From positions 744,001 through 808,000 of the forward strand of contig NC_052137.2 in the NCBI RefSeq assembly GCF_016086655.4: a stretch of DNA of 64,000 nucleotides, given 5' to 3'. The notes beneath the pieces were generated by a model that was not told the DNA's origin, did not search any database, and saw nothing but the letters and a program-made list of their open reading frames with translations. The DNA comes from Lepeophtheirus salmonis (Eukaryota > Arthropoda > Copepoda > Siphonostomatoida > Caligidae). The position numbers were made by a program, and so were the translations under genes. This document shows positions 11,245 through 22,269 of this stretch, in pieces; the first letter of the stretch is position 1; every line of letters begins with the position of its first letter.

Positions 11245-11949
11245 CAGGGCTCAAAAATGAAATCTCCCCCTTTTTTTGGTTCCCCTGGAATCAAATGACG
11301 TCGTCATCAATTTTTTTAAAATCCCGCGTAATATACAAACAAAATGCATTCATTCAGTCTATATCGTCACAATGGAAGAACTATACTAGGGACTGCCAGA
11401 GAATCAAATCACAGAAGAGGAACGGAGATGCACCGTAGTTATGTGTCTAATAATAATCAAGGACAAATCCGGACCCCGCATCATCTGTAACACCACTGGG
11501 ATGACAATTCGTTACATTCATCCAACCAGGAAGAAACTGTAGGATTCAAAGAACCCCTGGAGTACTATTTCGAGGTATTAGAGGTCACTGAAGGACTCCA
11601 GGAAGGTCAGATACGAGGAATTCATCCGGAGAGTGTGCACCCTCATCGCCCGGTACTCAACAAAGTCTTTCTTCTCAATCAGAAATGAGCTTGAAGTCCA
11701 TGACAAGGCAGTTAAGGATGATTTTGCCTGGGAATACCTCAATGCACACAATAATAGAGGTTCCCGAACAACTAGAGAAGTATGGTTGCCATGATCCATG
11801 CTAATGGTGATTATATTGAGTAAGCCTCAAAACACGTGACCTACAATGATTTTGTTTTTTATTTGAAATATATATATTAAAAATTACAGATTTTATGTTT
11901 TTTTTTTTGTAAATACAAGAGAGGATGAGGATTTGATCTCCGAGCCCTG
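11245..11949. mobile_element. 705-bp TIR element with degenerate coding-like interior
   Basis: The left end cagggctcaaaaatgaaatc and the reverse complement of the right end, cagggctcggagatcaaatc, match at 16 of 20 positions. TA precedes the left end; the right flank is TT, so the target duplication is not clean. The interior (about 11370-11830) is clearly richer in G+C than its surroundings and looks like broken coding sequence. In one plus frame about 60 codons are open around 11610-11795, and another frame ends near 11818 with 'MIHANGDYIE', resembling the extreme C-terminus of Tc1-type transposases. I do not recognise the rest. A Tc1/mariner relative is the best guess. Confidence 0.5.
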
Positions 11950-12540
11950 TTTATACACAGATATGTTATAAACATAAAACATATATAATATGAAATTGCA
12001 AGAAGGAATTGCCTTATATTAATATAAATAAACATTTTAGCTTAAAATTTAAGCTCCTAGGCAATATCTACAACAAAAAATATACAGACATTTCATTATG
12101 TTGGCTGACGAACACGGTTTTCCATGAATACTTTGACAAAGTACTTCAGAGTTCTTAGGAACTGGGTTGATCCGTTAGGTGAATAGCACAAAAGATATAT
12201 AATCCATTAGCGTCCATTGTTGTAGATCCTTACAGCTGCTGCAATAAACATCACTTTACGTCTCCTGTAAATACTTGTGCCTTATCTGTAAGTCTCTTGG
12301 TGATAAAAACCTTTGCATTAAGTACAACAAAGTTCAATGCTCTTACATTGACAGACACGCTCTTATTGCAATCTGCTGATCCAAAGATAATTCACGCTCT
12401 CATTTATTTTGAATCAACATCCTCTACACGTCTGAGGTTCCAGGACACGAAATATCTCAGTTTATATAAAACAAAGGGCAGGTCGATTTTTTCGATCTTA
12501 AAATATATTGACCAATTATTTTTGGTTTTAATCAATAGAC
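11950..12540. other. Intergenic, nothing recognised
   Basis: The 87-codon open frame at 12297-12560 has no recognisable domain and its composition follows the background. Confidence 0.4.
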
Positions 12541-12544
12541 CGAT

Positions 12545-12865
12545 TTTCTCCCACTTCTGATTTATGAGATGTACCAATATGATTTATGGAACACATTTCA
12601 CTTTATGTGACGTTATTCTGCCGATGTTCACCATCGTTTTGAAATAAAAATGGCGTCATAAACGATTAATCTATAGAATCGTCCCAGACAAAACTTTAAA
12701 TGACACCGATTCAGACCGTTTCTTTTATTTGGTAGCGATCTAAACCGATTTTTTCTTTAACACCAGTACGATCCAAACTTCTTTAAATGACCAAATTAGT
12801 TCATTTCACTAAAATATTATAACAGTCTCAGACCAGTCTATGATTCTCAGACCGAAATCCAATAC
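12545..12865 (+). repeat. F-B repeat copy
   Basis: The blocks 'atgatttatggaacacattt', 'gtgacgttattctgccgatg', 'ctatagaatcgtc', 'cagaccgttt' and 'cagaccagtctatgattctc' recur in order at 42960-43585 and, in reverse complement, at 57890-58290. It is non-coding and of unknown class, with hAT-MITE flavour. Confidence 0.55.
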
Positions 12866-13794
12866 AAATACATATACACATGTGTAACAAGACATTCAAA
12901 TTGATGAATTTCTTTTCAAATATTTGTGACAATTCCTTGTTTTTTTTATATCTTCATTTTTTGTTAGATTTTGATAAGGCTATCATATAATGGGTTTAGA
13001 TGATATCTCATTAATACCGGAAATTAATTTAATTATGACACACACACTTGGATTGAGATAGTTTGTACTCTTGATTGGTTTTACCTCAAGACTCATGAAA
13101 ATACCCTTTATAAACCAAAGTAGGAGCCTTTGGATCCTAAAGGGAGCAATATTTTATAAATCTATCTACTCATACTTTTTGTCAATGTGAATGTTTAATA
13201 CATATCGGATGACGTCAAGATGTTCCTCTTAAATTTATTTTTGTATAATGGAATTTGTTTCAACTTATTGAATTAAGCCTATATTTTTTTTTCATTTAAT
13301 TAGAATTTATTTTTGAATCAATAAGTTGTGTCTAATTTCAAATTTATTTGATCACATCTTTGAATATTATTATATTAGCAAAGCTAGGGGAGAATATTAT
13401 CGATATTATTTTTGATTCCTACACTATGCATACGATTTCATAGTTTTGGAAGATGAAGTGTATCAGAAAGTGATGATGAGGATTCCAACAGTTCTTCAAA
13501 TATTTAATTACAAATGGAGAGGACTACTTTCGATTGTAAGATTAAGCGTGGCCATGATAATTTAAATGATAACAGGCTATAAATAATAATTGGTATAATT
13601 TTCCAATGTCAAAAATATAACTTATGATTGTTCATTATTATATATTCTTGAAAATAGTTCACTCTCCATATATATAATAATTTATAGTGCTCTCTGAGAA
13701 GTTAATTTGTTCCCCCTATATTTATGTTGTAAGTTGTTAATTTTTTGTCAGTCAACTCATTCCCTTGAGTCCTTTAGTTGCAACCAGAACAATG
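12866..13794. other. Intergenic, nothing recognised
   Basis: A+T-rich sequence without recognisable features. Confidence 0.4.
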
Positions 13795-13945
13795 CTACAT
13801 GGAATGACGTAGCTCAATGGACAACGTTCTCAGTAGAAATTATTCTCTTGAGCTCAAAGTCAGATGGAGTAAATGCAAACCTATAATATTTACTTAAACT
13901 TAATCAGTGCAACTCCATCTGACCAATTAAAGGAACAAAAAAAAA
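13795..13945 (+). repeat. tRNA-derived SINE, internally deleted
   Basis: It starts with 'gacgtagctcaatggacaac', whose 'tagctcaatgg' fits the RNA polymerase III A box (TRGYNNANNNG). It runs to 'cttgagctcaaag' and then jumps directly to 'tcagatggagtaaatgcaaa', so the B-box segment present at 44574-44800 is deleted. The 3' tail 'cttaatcagtgcaactccat' and 'gaccaattaaaggaac' plus an A run are intact. The deletion should make it transcriptionally dead. Confidence 0.7.
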
Positions 13946-14034
13946 GGCAGTTGTATTTTTATTTAATTATTGAAGAGATAACATCTAAGTATAAAGTAAT
14001 AACTAGTGCGTGTGATTATGAAAGACTTACTTTG

Positions 14035-14225
14035 CTCTCCGTAAAAATGAGCATTTGTTTTGGAACTATAAGTCTTCGTTCCATTTTAAATATCAACATT
14101 GCAGTAATTCCCGCCTATGTCTTTGCTTGATACAGAGTGGGATCTGCGTTTATTTCTTTCCTCTTATAGTTTATGACAGTTAATCTAAGCTAATCTTAAG
14201 CTGTTCTCCTCCAAAAATATTGAAG
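14035..14225 (-). repeat. R1 fragment, minus strand
   Basis: The reverse complement gives 'gcgggaattactgcaatgttgatatttaaaatgg' and 'cttatagttcc' in the R1 order. It lacks the 5' part. Confidence 0.45.
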
Positions 14226-15283
14226 TTCATTTTGGATTTATTTTTAATTACCGGCTGAACATATTTTATAAAGCACAGAGTAATACATGGGTTAGTTACG
14301 AGAAAGGTCTGATTCGCTTGGGATGATTGAGATTTTGAAAAAAGGAGGAGAATGCAAGATTTGATAATGAATGATTAAACAATAAAATAAGTTGACAGTT
14401 GTATTTCAAAATAATAATTTGTTACTAACCCTTATAATATGAGATTATCCTCCAGGAATTATCTTATACAGATACTTGCTAAAAACAAACATGTCCAACA
14501 ATGTATTTTTTTTTTTTTTTTTAAACTAGGATTGTTCATAATTGGAATTTTCTCCCTGTAGAAGTGAGAGAATCTAATTTCTTCAACAGTTTTAAGTTAT
14601 TTTTAAAAATAAAACCAAATCTCCTTTAATGTTTCTGATTGTGTGATAATTTGGTATATTATTTTATATATTTTATGGACTTTTGATTCACAATATTAGT
14701 TTTTAATTGACTACTCTCATTTATAACGTCTTAAAAAGAGTCGGAAGTATTGGACATCCTCCACGTGAGGCTAATAAATAAATAATTATATTTCATAATA
14801 TTTTGTTAAATTACATTGTATATTATTTCTTCTACTCTACTTATTGAATTATTATCGATTCTATTTTAATTTATTGATGGCCGGTATGACGCATATTTAG
14901 TTTGGATTTCTCTTTCAAGTTTTTATTTTTTGAGAATATGTGATCATTAATTTCAAAACATCTATAAAACCTATGACAGTTGATAGTAATGACACACACT
15001 TTACATATATTACCTTGATTGTCAGGGTCAAATGATTAATTGAGACAAAACTAAATTTTAAAAATGGCCGCAACTGCTGCATTGAGTTATCATTCATATA
15101 GTAATTTTGATATATCGATCTCAAATTTTTTAATTTCATTTCCAGTTCATTCCTTCTTCCTACCGATTTTTCCCAATACGACAGAAAGTCTGTATTATGG
15201 AACAAACGTTTCTCGGCTATCTTGGAAGTATATATGTGTAAAATATATTAATTATGATTGATAATGAATATGGGGTGAGTCAA
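14226..15283. other. Intergenic, nothing recognised
   Basis: Contains a T run at about 14503-14522. Two overlapping frames at 14915-15261 on opposite strands are unrecognised, and I do not support either as a gene. Confidence 0.4.
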
Positions 15284-15815
15284 CAGGCGTGACTAGAGTA
15301 GGTGGGTCTGAGAGGTTTTACCCTCCCCCCAAATTAAGGAATTTTTGCTTTTTACTAGAAAATTTAATATTTGAAATTTTATTTAATTCAGATTTTTTTC
15401 CAAAAAATTTAATTTTTCTACTTTTTTTTTCAAAAAATTTAATTTTCAGTGAATGCCTATGGATTTTTGAATTTTTTTGTGAGTAGTTCTGGGTTTTTGA
15501 ATTTTTTTTCAAAAAAATTAAATTTTTTGAGAATAAATATGGATTTTTGAAATTTTCCTACAAAAAAACTATTTTTGTGAGCAGCTGTTGGCATTTGAAT
15601 TTTTTCCGAATAATTTAATATTTTTTTCAAAAAATTTAATTTTTCTATGAACATCTGTGAATTTTCGATTTTTTTTTCAAAAATTTTTATTTTTCTATGA
15701 AGATCTGTTAATTTTTGATTTTATTTTCAAAAAAATTAATTTTTTGAGAATAGCTATGCATTTTTCAAAAAGTTTCTAAAAAAATGATTATTTTGAGAAT
15801 AGTGTTGGATTATTG
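15284..15815 (+). repeat. AT-TIR element, plus orientation
   Basis: The cap 'caggcgtgactagagtaggtggg' and 'ccctccccccaaattaaggaatttttgctttttactagaa' is followed by about ten imperfect units of the type 'aatttttttccaaaaaattt' / 'gaatagctatggatttttga'. The unit spacing is roughly 50-60 bp. The cap matches the copies at 33034 and 54143. The right end is not clear. The open frames inside are low-complexity artefacts. Confidence 0.65.
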
Positions 15816-15828
15816 AAATCCACGTTCT

Positions 15829-15873
15829 CTATAGTACGTTTGAGGTTTCATTACGCAATCAAACGTACTATAG
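15829..15873. repeat. Perfect 15-bp inverted repeat, 15-nt spacer
   Basis: ctatagtacgtttga (15829-15843) is repeated in reverse complement at 15859-15873. It sits between the AT-TIR element and a Tc1 remnant and may be the joined ends of inserted elements. Confidence 0.7.
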
Positions 15874-15989
15874 ATTAACTTTTCGAGATATAATGATTTT
15901 AATTCATACATTTCCGATGTTTCATGCGATAGCTGACTTTTTAAGCTTTCGAATGAACTATTTCAATCACCTCTATCATTTATGTAAAC

Positions 15990-16537
15990 AAAAATGGAAG
16001 CAAAATCAGATTGCCACTTTGATTTGCACCCCCCACTGCCACCTGAAATTGTCAAGATTTTTGGGATCGAGAGGCACCATGACCACCAAGAAGCAGGGCA
16101 AGGCGTCATACGTCTTCTAGTAGGATAAAAAATCCGCCCAAATAGACAATGTTGTGCAAGCCTGGATGGTAGAGAACATGGAGTTGTAGCCAAAGAACTT
16201 CTGGCCTACCCATAGCCCTGATCTGAATCCTTTAGATATGGTGGTAAGTCGAGTCCCAGGCCTGCAGATCACACCACATCAATGCCACCAACCTGACGTT
16301 CTCCGTGGAGAAGGAGTGGAAGCTCACAAGGAGGGATTGCCTTAGTGTACTCCACCTTCTGTGGCTGCTTGAAGACCGTCATTCAGAGCAATAGATGTCA
16401 AATTCATAAATAATATCTGTCATTGTGTGCTTAATAAATGTCTTAACGTAATCTATCACGTCTGACTTAATTGAGATTCAGGAGGAGCAAAAGCTCACTC
16501 ACGTTGATTAGTGGTACATACATTTCGGACTACCCCG
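15990..16537 (+). pseudogene. Tc1-like transposase remnant with right TIR
   Basis: A plus frame near 16155-16225 reads VQAWMVENMEL, a stop, then FWPTHSPDLNPLDMV. This is the WPxxSPDLNPxD motif that carries the third catalytic acid of Tc1-type DDE transposases. A downstream segment 'SVEKEWKLTR' and a stop near 16392 fit the C-terminal tail. The reverse complement of 16511-16537 reads 'cggggtagtccgaaatgtat', a Tc1-style terminal repeat abutting TA (16538-16539). The N-terminal DNA-binding domain and first catalytic acid were not found, and there are in-frame stops. Dead copy. Confidence 0.7.
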
Positions 16538-16539
16538 TA

Positions 16540-17649
16540 TTTTCAACCACGACACCAAACTAATGATGCTACACTTAGTTTATAAAAATAATATTTTTTT
16601 CTTTTACATATCTTAAACTCATGCAAGTATTTTCAACATATTAAATACCCTGGCCGTTAATTTAATTCCCTGTAAAATTTATCCTCGGACGTTTTTACAC
16701 CACTTTGAGAAGGGATATTTAGTGACGTCATAACGGTAGAACGAGTTAGTAGTTTTGGTTTAGGACTGTACAGGGAGATGACTAATGATAAATGGGAGAC
16801 GGATATAAATGATCTACGGTGTTTATGGATTAAACATGATATCATCATAAATCTTTAAAAATACGTAGGAATGTAATTCTAATCTGTTGATATTTTTCAT
16901 ACCTTGGGAAGTGGTAGTATAGCCTGTCATTAATCTTTCTTTGCTAGATCTATGACTACTATTTAATCATACATTTTCTCTTCCTTTCTTCAATAAGCAA
17001 GTTTGATCGGGGCCCTTACTCTTTTCTCCAGGATCACTTACTCTCACCTGCTTTTTGTTAATCTCTGTTAAAAACCCGCATAAAGTCACTAAATTTTCAT
17101 GTTTAAAAGGGGAATAAAATGTCGAGGCAGAAGTTTTAGAGGGAATATATTTATAGTCATTGTCAATCCACCTAAAGTATCTTGAAATTACTTAATTTCA
17201 ATTTTTATAAGAATGATATTTACTCTATTTTAGCCTTAATTAAGAATATTGACAAACTATTACATTCCAAGAAAGATACTAAAAGTTTTCCTAAACTAAT
17301 TCAATGTGTAAACTGAGGTAATCTACTGTAATAATATTGAACGGGATGTCTGGTAGAGAGCGTTTTAAAATTTATGAGACGTTTTCAAGTACCCTTAACA
17401 GAGAAAGGATTTTAAGTCTCATCTTAACACTATTGGTAATTATCAGAGAAAAATGATATTGAAAAACACACTTTTTAGATTAAATTTCAATGTTTATGGT
17501 AGTGATTCAATATTAATTTATATAATTAAAAGAAAAAAATGCATATCATAAATTTAAATGGACAAAAGAGCCACGCCATGGCTATAGTGGACTTTCCTGT
17601 TAAAAATCGTGTGTATTTTTTAGATGACCCTTTTTTTGGAATTGGTAAT
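16540..17649. other. Intergenic, nothing recognised
   Basis: A+T-rich. The 63-codon minus frame at 16657-16848 is unrecognised. Confidence 0.4.
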
Positions 17650-17935
17650 CTGCTGAAGAATTAATCTTTCTGATCCTGAGTTGTTATCATTATTATTTAA
17701 CTGTTCATATGTGAACTTCCTTTTCAACTACATTCAATTATATTCAAAGCCTGATTGAACATTCGTGTAATACAGAGACTAACAACGAAGATTTGTAGCA
17801 GACTTATAATTGTAAGTCCTTATTTGACTTAGAGCAGAATTAAGGATCGACGTCGGTTTAATTCTTGCCAAACTCCTTGTTCATTTTCTTGTCACCCTCC
17901 TCCCCCTAACTCAGGGTGACTACTTTGATTTTTGT
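17650..17935 (-). repeat. R1 copy, minus strand
   Basis: The reverse complement shows 'ggcaagaattaaaccgacgtcgatccttaattctgctctaagtc', then 'ggacttacaattataagtc' and 'ttaaataataatgataacaac', the R1 landmarks in order. Confidence 0.6.
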
Positions 17936-18889
17936 TTTTAATTTCTATGCCCAAAAAAAAATACCCTTTTAAACTCATGTCATTTTCTTGAGTGATAAAA
18001 ACTAATATTTAGGGCTATAAAATTTTGAATAAATTTTATTTTTAGATTTTGTTTGGATGAAGTCAAAATTTGTATTAGGATAATTATTAGTATTTTGTTT
18101 AATTTTCTGTCTACTGTCTGAACCAAAATATCTGTTCAAATTGGTATAGAAAAAATATTTGGATCTTAGATCGAGTCTTAACACTAATAATTATCCAAAT
18201 TATGATTCTGTATAAAAATATTTGGACTTTTAGAAAGCATGGCTCCGTTTTGGATGATCTCTTATAAAAAGTTCTTCATAAAGATGACTAAAAAAAGTTT
18301 TTGTTATAAATGTCGATGTAAAAACTTGATAGAAAGAACATCAACAGGCTTCTTATTCCCCTTTTCTTGAAATATAATCTCTTAAGATATATGTATTATT
18401 GAAATCCCATCCATCTTAAGTAAGAAAATTCTTAATTCCCTTTTTCTTTTTGATAATGGATGATCATTGATCTAGGATATCAAACTTTTATCAGGGAGAG
18501 GTCATACCTTTATTGAAGGGATCAACTTGAATACAAATGGAAAACGTGTCAAAGATTGTGATAGTTCATTCAAAGCTTTAAAAAAAATTCTAAAAAGTCA
18601 AATTGTTAATGTTGCCACAATAAAAAAAGGATTGCATGCGCAGGCACTTCATATGTACCAGGTCAATTCCTGATTGACACTTCTCTATCCACATGTTGTC
18701 AATTACTCTATAATTGTTAAGATATTTTTGTCATTGGTAGATAATTTCATAGTATTATAGCATGACTAATCATCGAAAGATTTTTTTTTTTTGGCAATGT
18801 GTATGTTCGACAATGTATCCATTTGGCTAAGTGGCTTTCGGCAAATTGTTTTTAAGTTTGATATACTACTTACAAACTTATAAATAAGT
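17936..18889. other. Intergenic, nothing recognised
   Basis: A+T-rich sequence without recognisable features. The minus frame at 18002-18184 is background composition. Confidence 0.4.
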
Positions 18890-19700
18890 GACAAAAAGTT
18901 ATTCAAAAGGGTCTTCTTTTTGCCGAAATTACAGCCTTGAGTCTCTTAGTGAAGGCATCGCAGCAATCTTTTCTGGGGTGTTGTCCTATTCTTGAAATAG
19001 GGAGGCTTTCAGTCCTTCCATATTTGGATAACAATTCTTGCCTTGTGGGGATTTGCCAATGGAAGTAGATTTATCTTCAAGATAGGGGTTCCGTACCTTA
19101 AACGGTTAATTTACACTACAGAGGGTACAAAGACTATGAGTACCTCACCAGATTTGCTGACGACTCCCAGACCATTACTGAGCGTGTTTTTTTGCTTCCG
19201 ATATTTTTATAACCAAGCCTTGATTATTTTGAGTTTTATTTATGCTCGACAGAAAAAACTTTCTCATCACTAAAAATAATGTAGGAAACCATGCCAACTT
19301 CAACAGACTCAAGATTTTCTTGCTTCAGCTGACTCTGTCTTTTCTTTTGTTTTCCCGAAAGGAGTTGTCTCTGCAGATTACGATAAGGGGACATCTTTAG
19401 GTCCTTCTTCACAAGTTTGTTCATTGTTGTGTGGCCCATATTTAGCTCCATTGCCATTTTACACAGGCTCCTATTTGGATTTCGCCAAATCCTCTCTTGT
19501 ATTATTTGGATGATCTTTTTAATCCATTCTGTTCGTTGCTAAACTTCAAGGATGACATTTTTAACTATTTGTATCCATGTTTCTGTCTACGATACGTTTT
19601 ATGACCTTAACTAGCTTCATGACCTTTAAAGCCTACAAAATCTATGGGCGGTTCTTCCTTAAGCAGTGAAGCTAAACGACAGCATCCCGTTCGCCTTAAA
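18890..19700 (-). pseudogene. Tc1-like transposase pseudogene
   Basis: On the minus strand, from about 19523 down to 19236, the translation is open and reads as the second helix-turn-helix and linker of a Tc1-type transposase. It contains IWRNPNRSLCKMAMELNMG, KLVKKDLKMSPY, RQLLSGKQKKR and IIFSDEKVFSVE. IFSDEK contains the first catalytic aspartate of the DDE triad. Further down (19235 to 18900) only broken pieces remain, including an end segment 'FTKRLKAVIS'-like in another frame, so the second half of the catalytic domain is lost to frameshifts. The upstream part (19524-19700) probably holds the first helix-turn-helix in decayed form. Confidence 0.75.
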
Positions 19701-20284
19701 TGCTCATAAATAAAGGAGCATAAAAATTTGCTTTTATCAAACTTTGTTGATCACTTATTTACCGCAGTGGTTTTTGTAATTATATCTTGGAATCTCTATA
19801 GGTTATATCAGTTTTAATATTTGTATAGTATTTTGTATTTACTCTACGTCATTCATGGGTACACTCACATTATTTTAGATTTTCCCTCCCTCTTAATGTA
19901 CTAAATATAAAATCTTTGAAAAAAAAAGCGCTATCACAGTCACCAACTTCAAAAAATGCTTAGAACTTACTATTTTGTTGGACTGGTTAAATACACCAAA
20001 AAGTATCCGCTTTATGATTTTGTAGGAAATTAACGGAGAATTAATTCAAATTCGATGTTTTGGACAAGCAAAATCCTAAAACTGTGTGTTCAAAGTGCAC
20101 AAGTGCTTATTTTTCTAAGTAAAATACTACATATATATCCATGAGAGATGTACCTATACCAAAATTTCAACAAATTCAGATTCTGATATTATTTTTATGG
20201 ATTATTTTCGATAACGATTAATTCTTTTGAACAGATGAATTACTTAAACAAAAAATTAATGTTTTTTTTATATTTAACTTTTTA
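19701..20284. other. Intergenic, nothing recognised
   Basis: No recognisable gene or repeat landmark. Confidence 0.4.
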
Positions 20285-20287
20285 TTG

Positions 20288-20530
20288 ATTAGAGCTAGTC
20301 AAGAAAATAAAAAAAGTTAATGCCTCTCATGTCAGGGGTCAATTTATTTCTATGTGGACAATACATATTGCCCGCACTACTGAACAGTCTTTCACTTTCA
20401 ATAGGCGAGATAATTAGAAGTCTTATGAGAAAACCGTTTTCAGAGAGTAAAATTGCTCGAATCTTACGCAATATGCGTGAGACTTGACAGACTTGATGTT
20501 GGAAACTACTGGTGGAGGGGATCATTCATA
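20288..20530 (-). pseudogene. hAT transposase C-terminal dimerisation domain remnant
   Basis: The minus frame from 20525 ends with SPIESERLFSSAGNMYCPHR, N, K and LTPD, the hallmark of the hAT family C-terminal dimerisation region (SERxFSxAGxxxxxxRxxLxP). The 76-codon open frame starts inside the domain. Nothing upstream on the minus strand (20530-21000) reads as the catalytic RNaseH-like core or BED finger. It is an isolated 3' fragment. Domesticated genes can carry this domain, but the missing rest argues for a relic. Confidence 0.75.
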
Positions 20531-20639
20531 ATTAATTTGCTTCTTTTTTTACCCCTCTTTGAGCCAATATAAGTCTCTGAAATAAAATAGAGGTTTCAAA
20601 TTATAGTTAACTTTCTTGCGTATCCTAAATTATCCGACA

Positions 20640-20790
20640 AATTTGAAAATAAATAACTCAAATACAATGTCTATGAAATATTGGGCTGTATATATATATG
20701 AAGCAAAATAATAAAGTTGGATGTTCATCTTATCTGGATTTTTGTGCAATATTATGTTTATGTTGAAGAACCATATGTACATATAAAATT
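20640..20790 (+). repeat. Dispersed repeat, partner at 54680
   Basis: The segments 'tctatgaaatattgggctgtatatat' and 'ttgtgcaatattatgtttatgttgaagaacca' are matched at 54720-54835 by 'tctataaaatatcgggctgtata' and 'cttcaatattgtttttatgttgatgcacca'. Possibly a variant of R3. Confidence 0.45.
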
Positions 20791-21364
20791 TTTCAAATTC
20801 TTTTTTGAAATATTGTCATGTTTAGTAAAATGATTTTAAATAAAAATATTGTCAAATAATTGACAAAAAAAAAAGAAGGGAACTTGCAACTAACATATTT
20901 GACATTTTCGTTTCTTAACTTTGTTATGTTAAGATTATAATCATATAACTACATAATAAACCTATGTATATACTTTTTTTGACTAGTCCAAATCAATGAT
21001 AATCTTCACTCAATCACAATGTCCACTATTCATTTAATGAAAGTTTATTTTATCTCAAAACGGATCAAATACATGTACAAGAAAAATGAGTTAAAACATA
21101 TTTCCCAGTCAGTTTTTCTACGCCGTTGTGTAATTTTTGGGATATTATTTAAGGGATAAGTCCGTATAAATGTATTCCAACAAAAAATACCACCAAAAAA
21201 TGGAATGGATGATAGTATACAATATATAAATTAATATTCATTTTTGATTTACGTTCATTTAAAAAAAACTTTAATTTACTTTCTCTTTAAGAAATTTTAA
21301 TTTACTCTCAAACTTTTCAGTTAACAAAATTTTAATTACCATTTTAATTTTTACTATCTATGAT

Positions 21365-21545
21365 TTCACATAGATGGATCATCCTATAAATCCCTTATTT
21401 TGTATTAGACGAAACAAAAACTCACTCCCAACCATTCGAAATGAATACTTCATGATACAAAGAATCTTTCATCACAAACATCTTTCTCTGTTTTGAGTTG
21501 ACCAAAAGATACTCAAATACCTTTTCAGATATTTATTTTAATAAA
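21365..21545 (+). repeat. R2 repeat, upstream segment
   Basis: A segment of the type 'cgaaacaaaaactcactcccaaccattcg', followed by 'gatacaaagaatctttcatcac', recurs at 27290-27430 and 40910-41045. Confidence 0.6.
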
Positions 21546-21614
21546 AAATAACATATTTGAATCGTATCAATATAAAACAGGCTGGAATTATTTTCACGAA
21601 AATCGATCATTAAG

Positions 21615-22100
21615 CTAAAATAATTGATTAAGCTCTATTCTATAAGTGATACATACATTTTTTTTTATTCATTGGGGAAAATCTGCGGTTTTTTACTACT
21701 TTGAAAAACGATTAGAAAGTTAATATAATCGATTAAGTTTTGCTTTTTAAATGATACTTTCAGCTTTTTTATTTGTGGGGTAAAATCTGCGGTTTTTATA
21801 CTACATTGAAATCGATTAATTAATTAAGTTCTATTTTTTAAATGATACTAACAGTTTTTATTCGTTGGGTAAAATCTGCGGTTTTTACTACTTTCAAAAA
21901 CGATTAGTAAGCTAATATAATCGAATACCTTCTATTTTTAAATGATAATTTCAGTTTTTTTAATTGGGTAATCCCGCTTTTTAACTACTTTAAAAATCGA
22001 TTAGTAAGTTAAAATAATCGATTAAGCTCTGTTTTTTCATTATATTAGCAAACGGTTTTGATTCATTAGGTTGAAGTTGCAGTTTTTATATATTTTATTA
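21615..22100 (+). repeat. About 98-bp tandem repeat array, roughly five units (R2)
   Basis: Each unit runs 'atcgattaagctctatttttt' - 'aaatgatactttcag' - 'tttttattcgttggggtaaaatctgcggttttta' - 'ctactttgaaaaacgattagtaagctaatata'. Unit starts are at about 21625, 21729, 21811, 21920 and 22017, so the period varies from 82 to 109 bp. The closing unit leads into 'ttgcaacttctaagtcctt', which recurs at 26065 and 41255. Confidence 0.7.
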
Positions 22101-22269
22101 TTCGTTGATTAAAAAATTGCAACTTCTAAGTCCTTCAATTTTAGATGAGAAGCATCATTAAAAAATTCAATGCTGTACATTTAATAAAATTATACAAAAA
22201 ATAAAAAAATGATATAATGATATGATTCTTTTTCATGAGGTAAAAATGCTCGGAAAAGAAAACAATTAT

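Noticed and set aside
21615..22100. CRISPR-like array (regularly spaced repeats)
   Set aside because: Units are contiguous, diverged and of varying length, with no unique spacers. The genome is eukaryotic.
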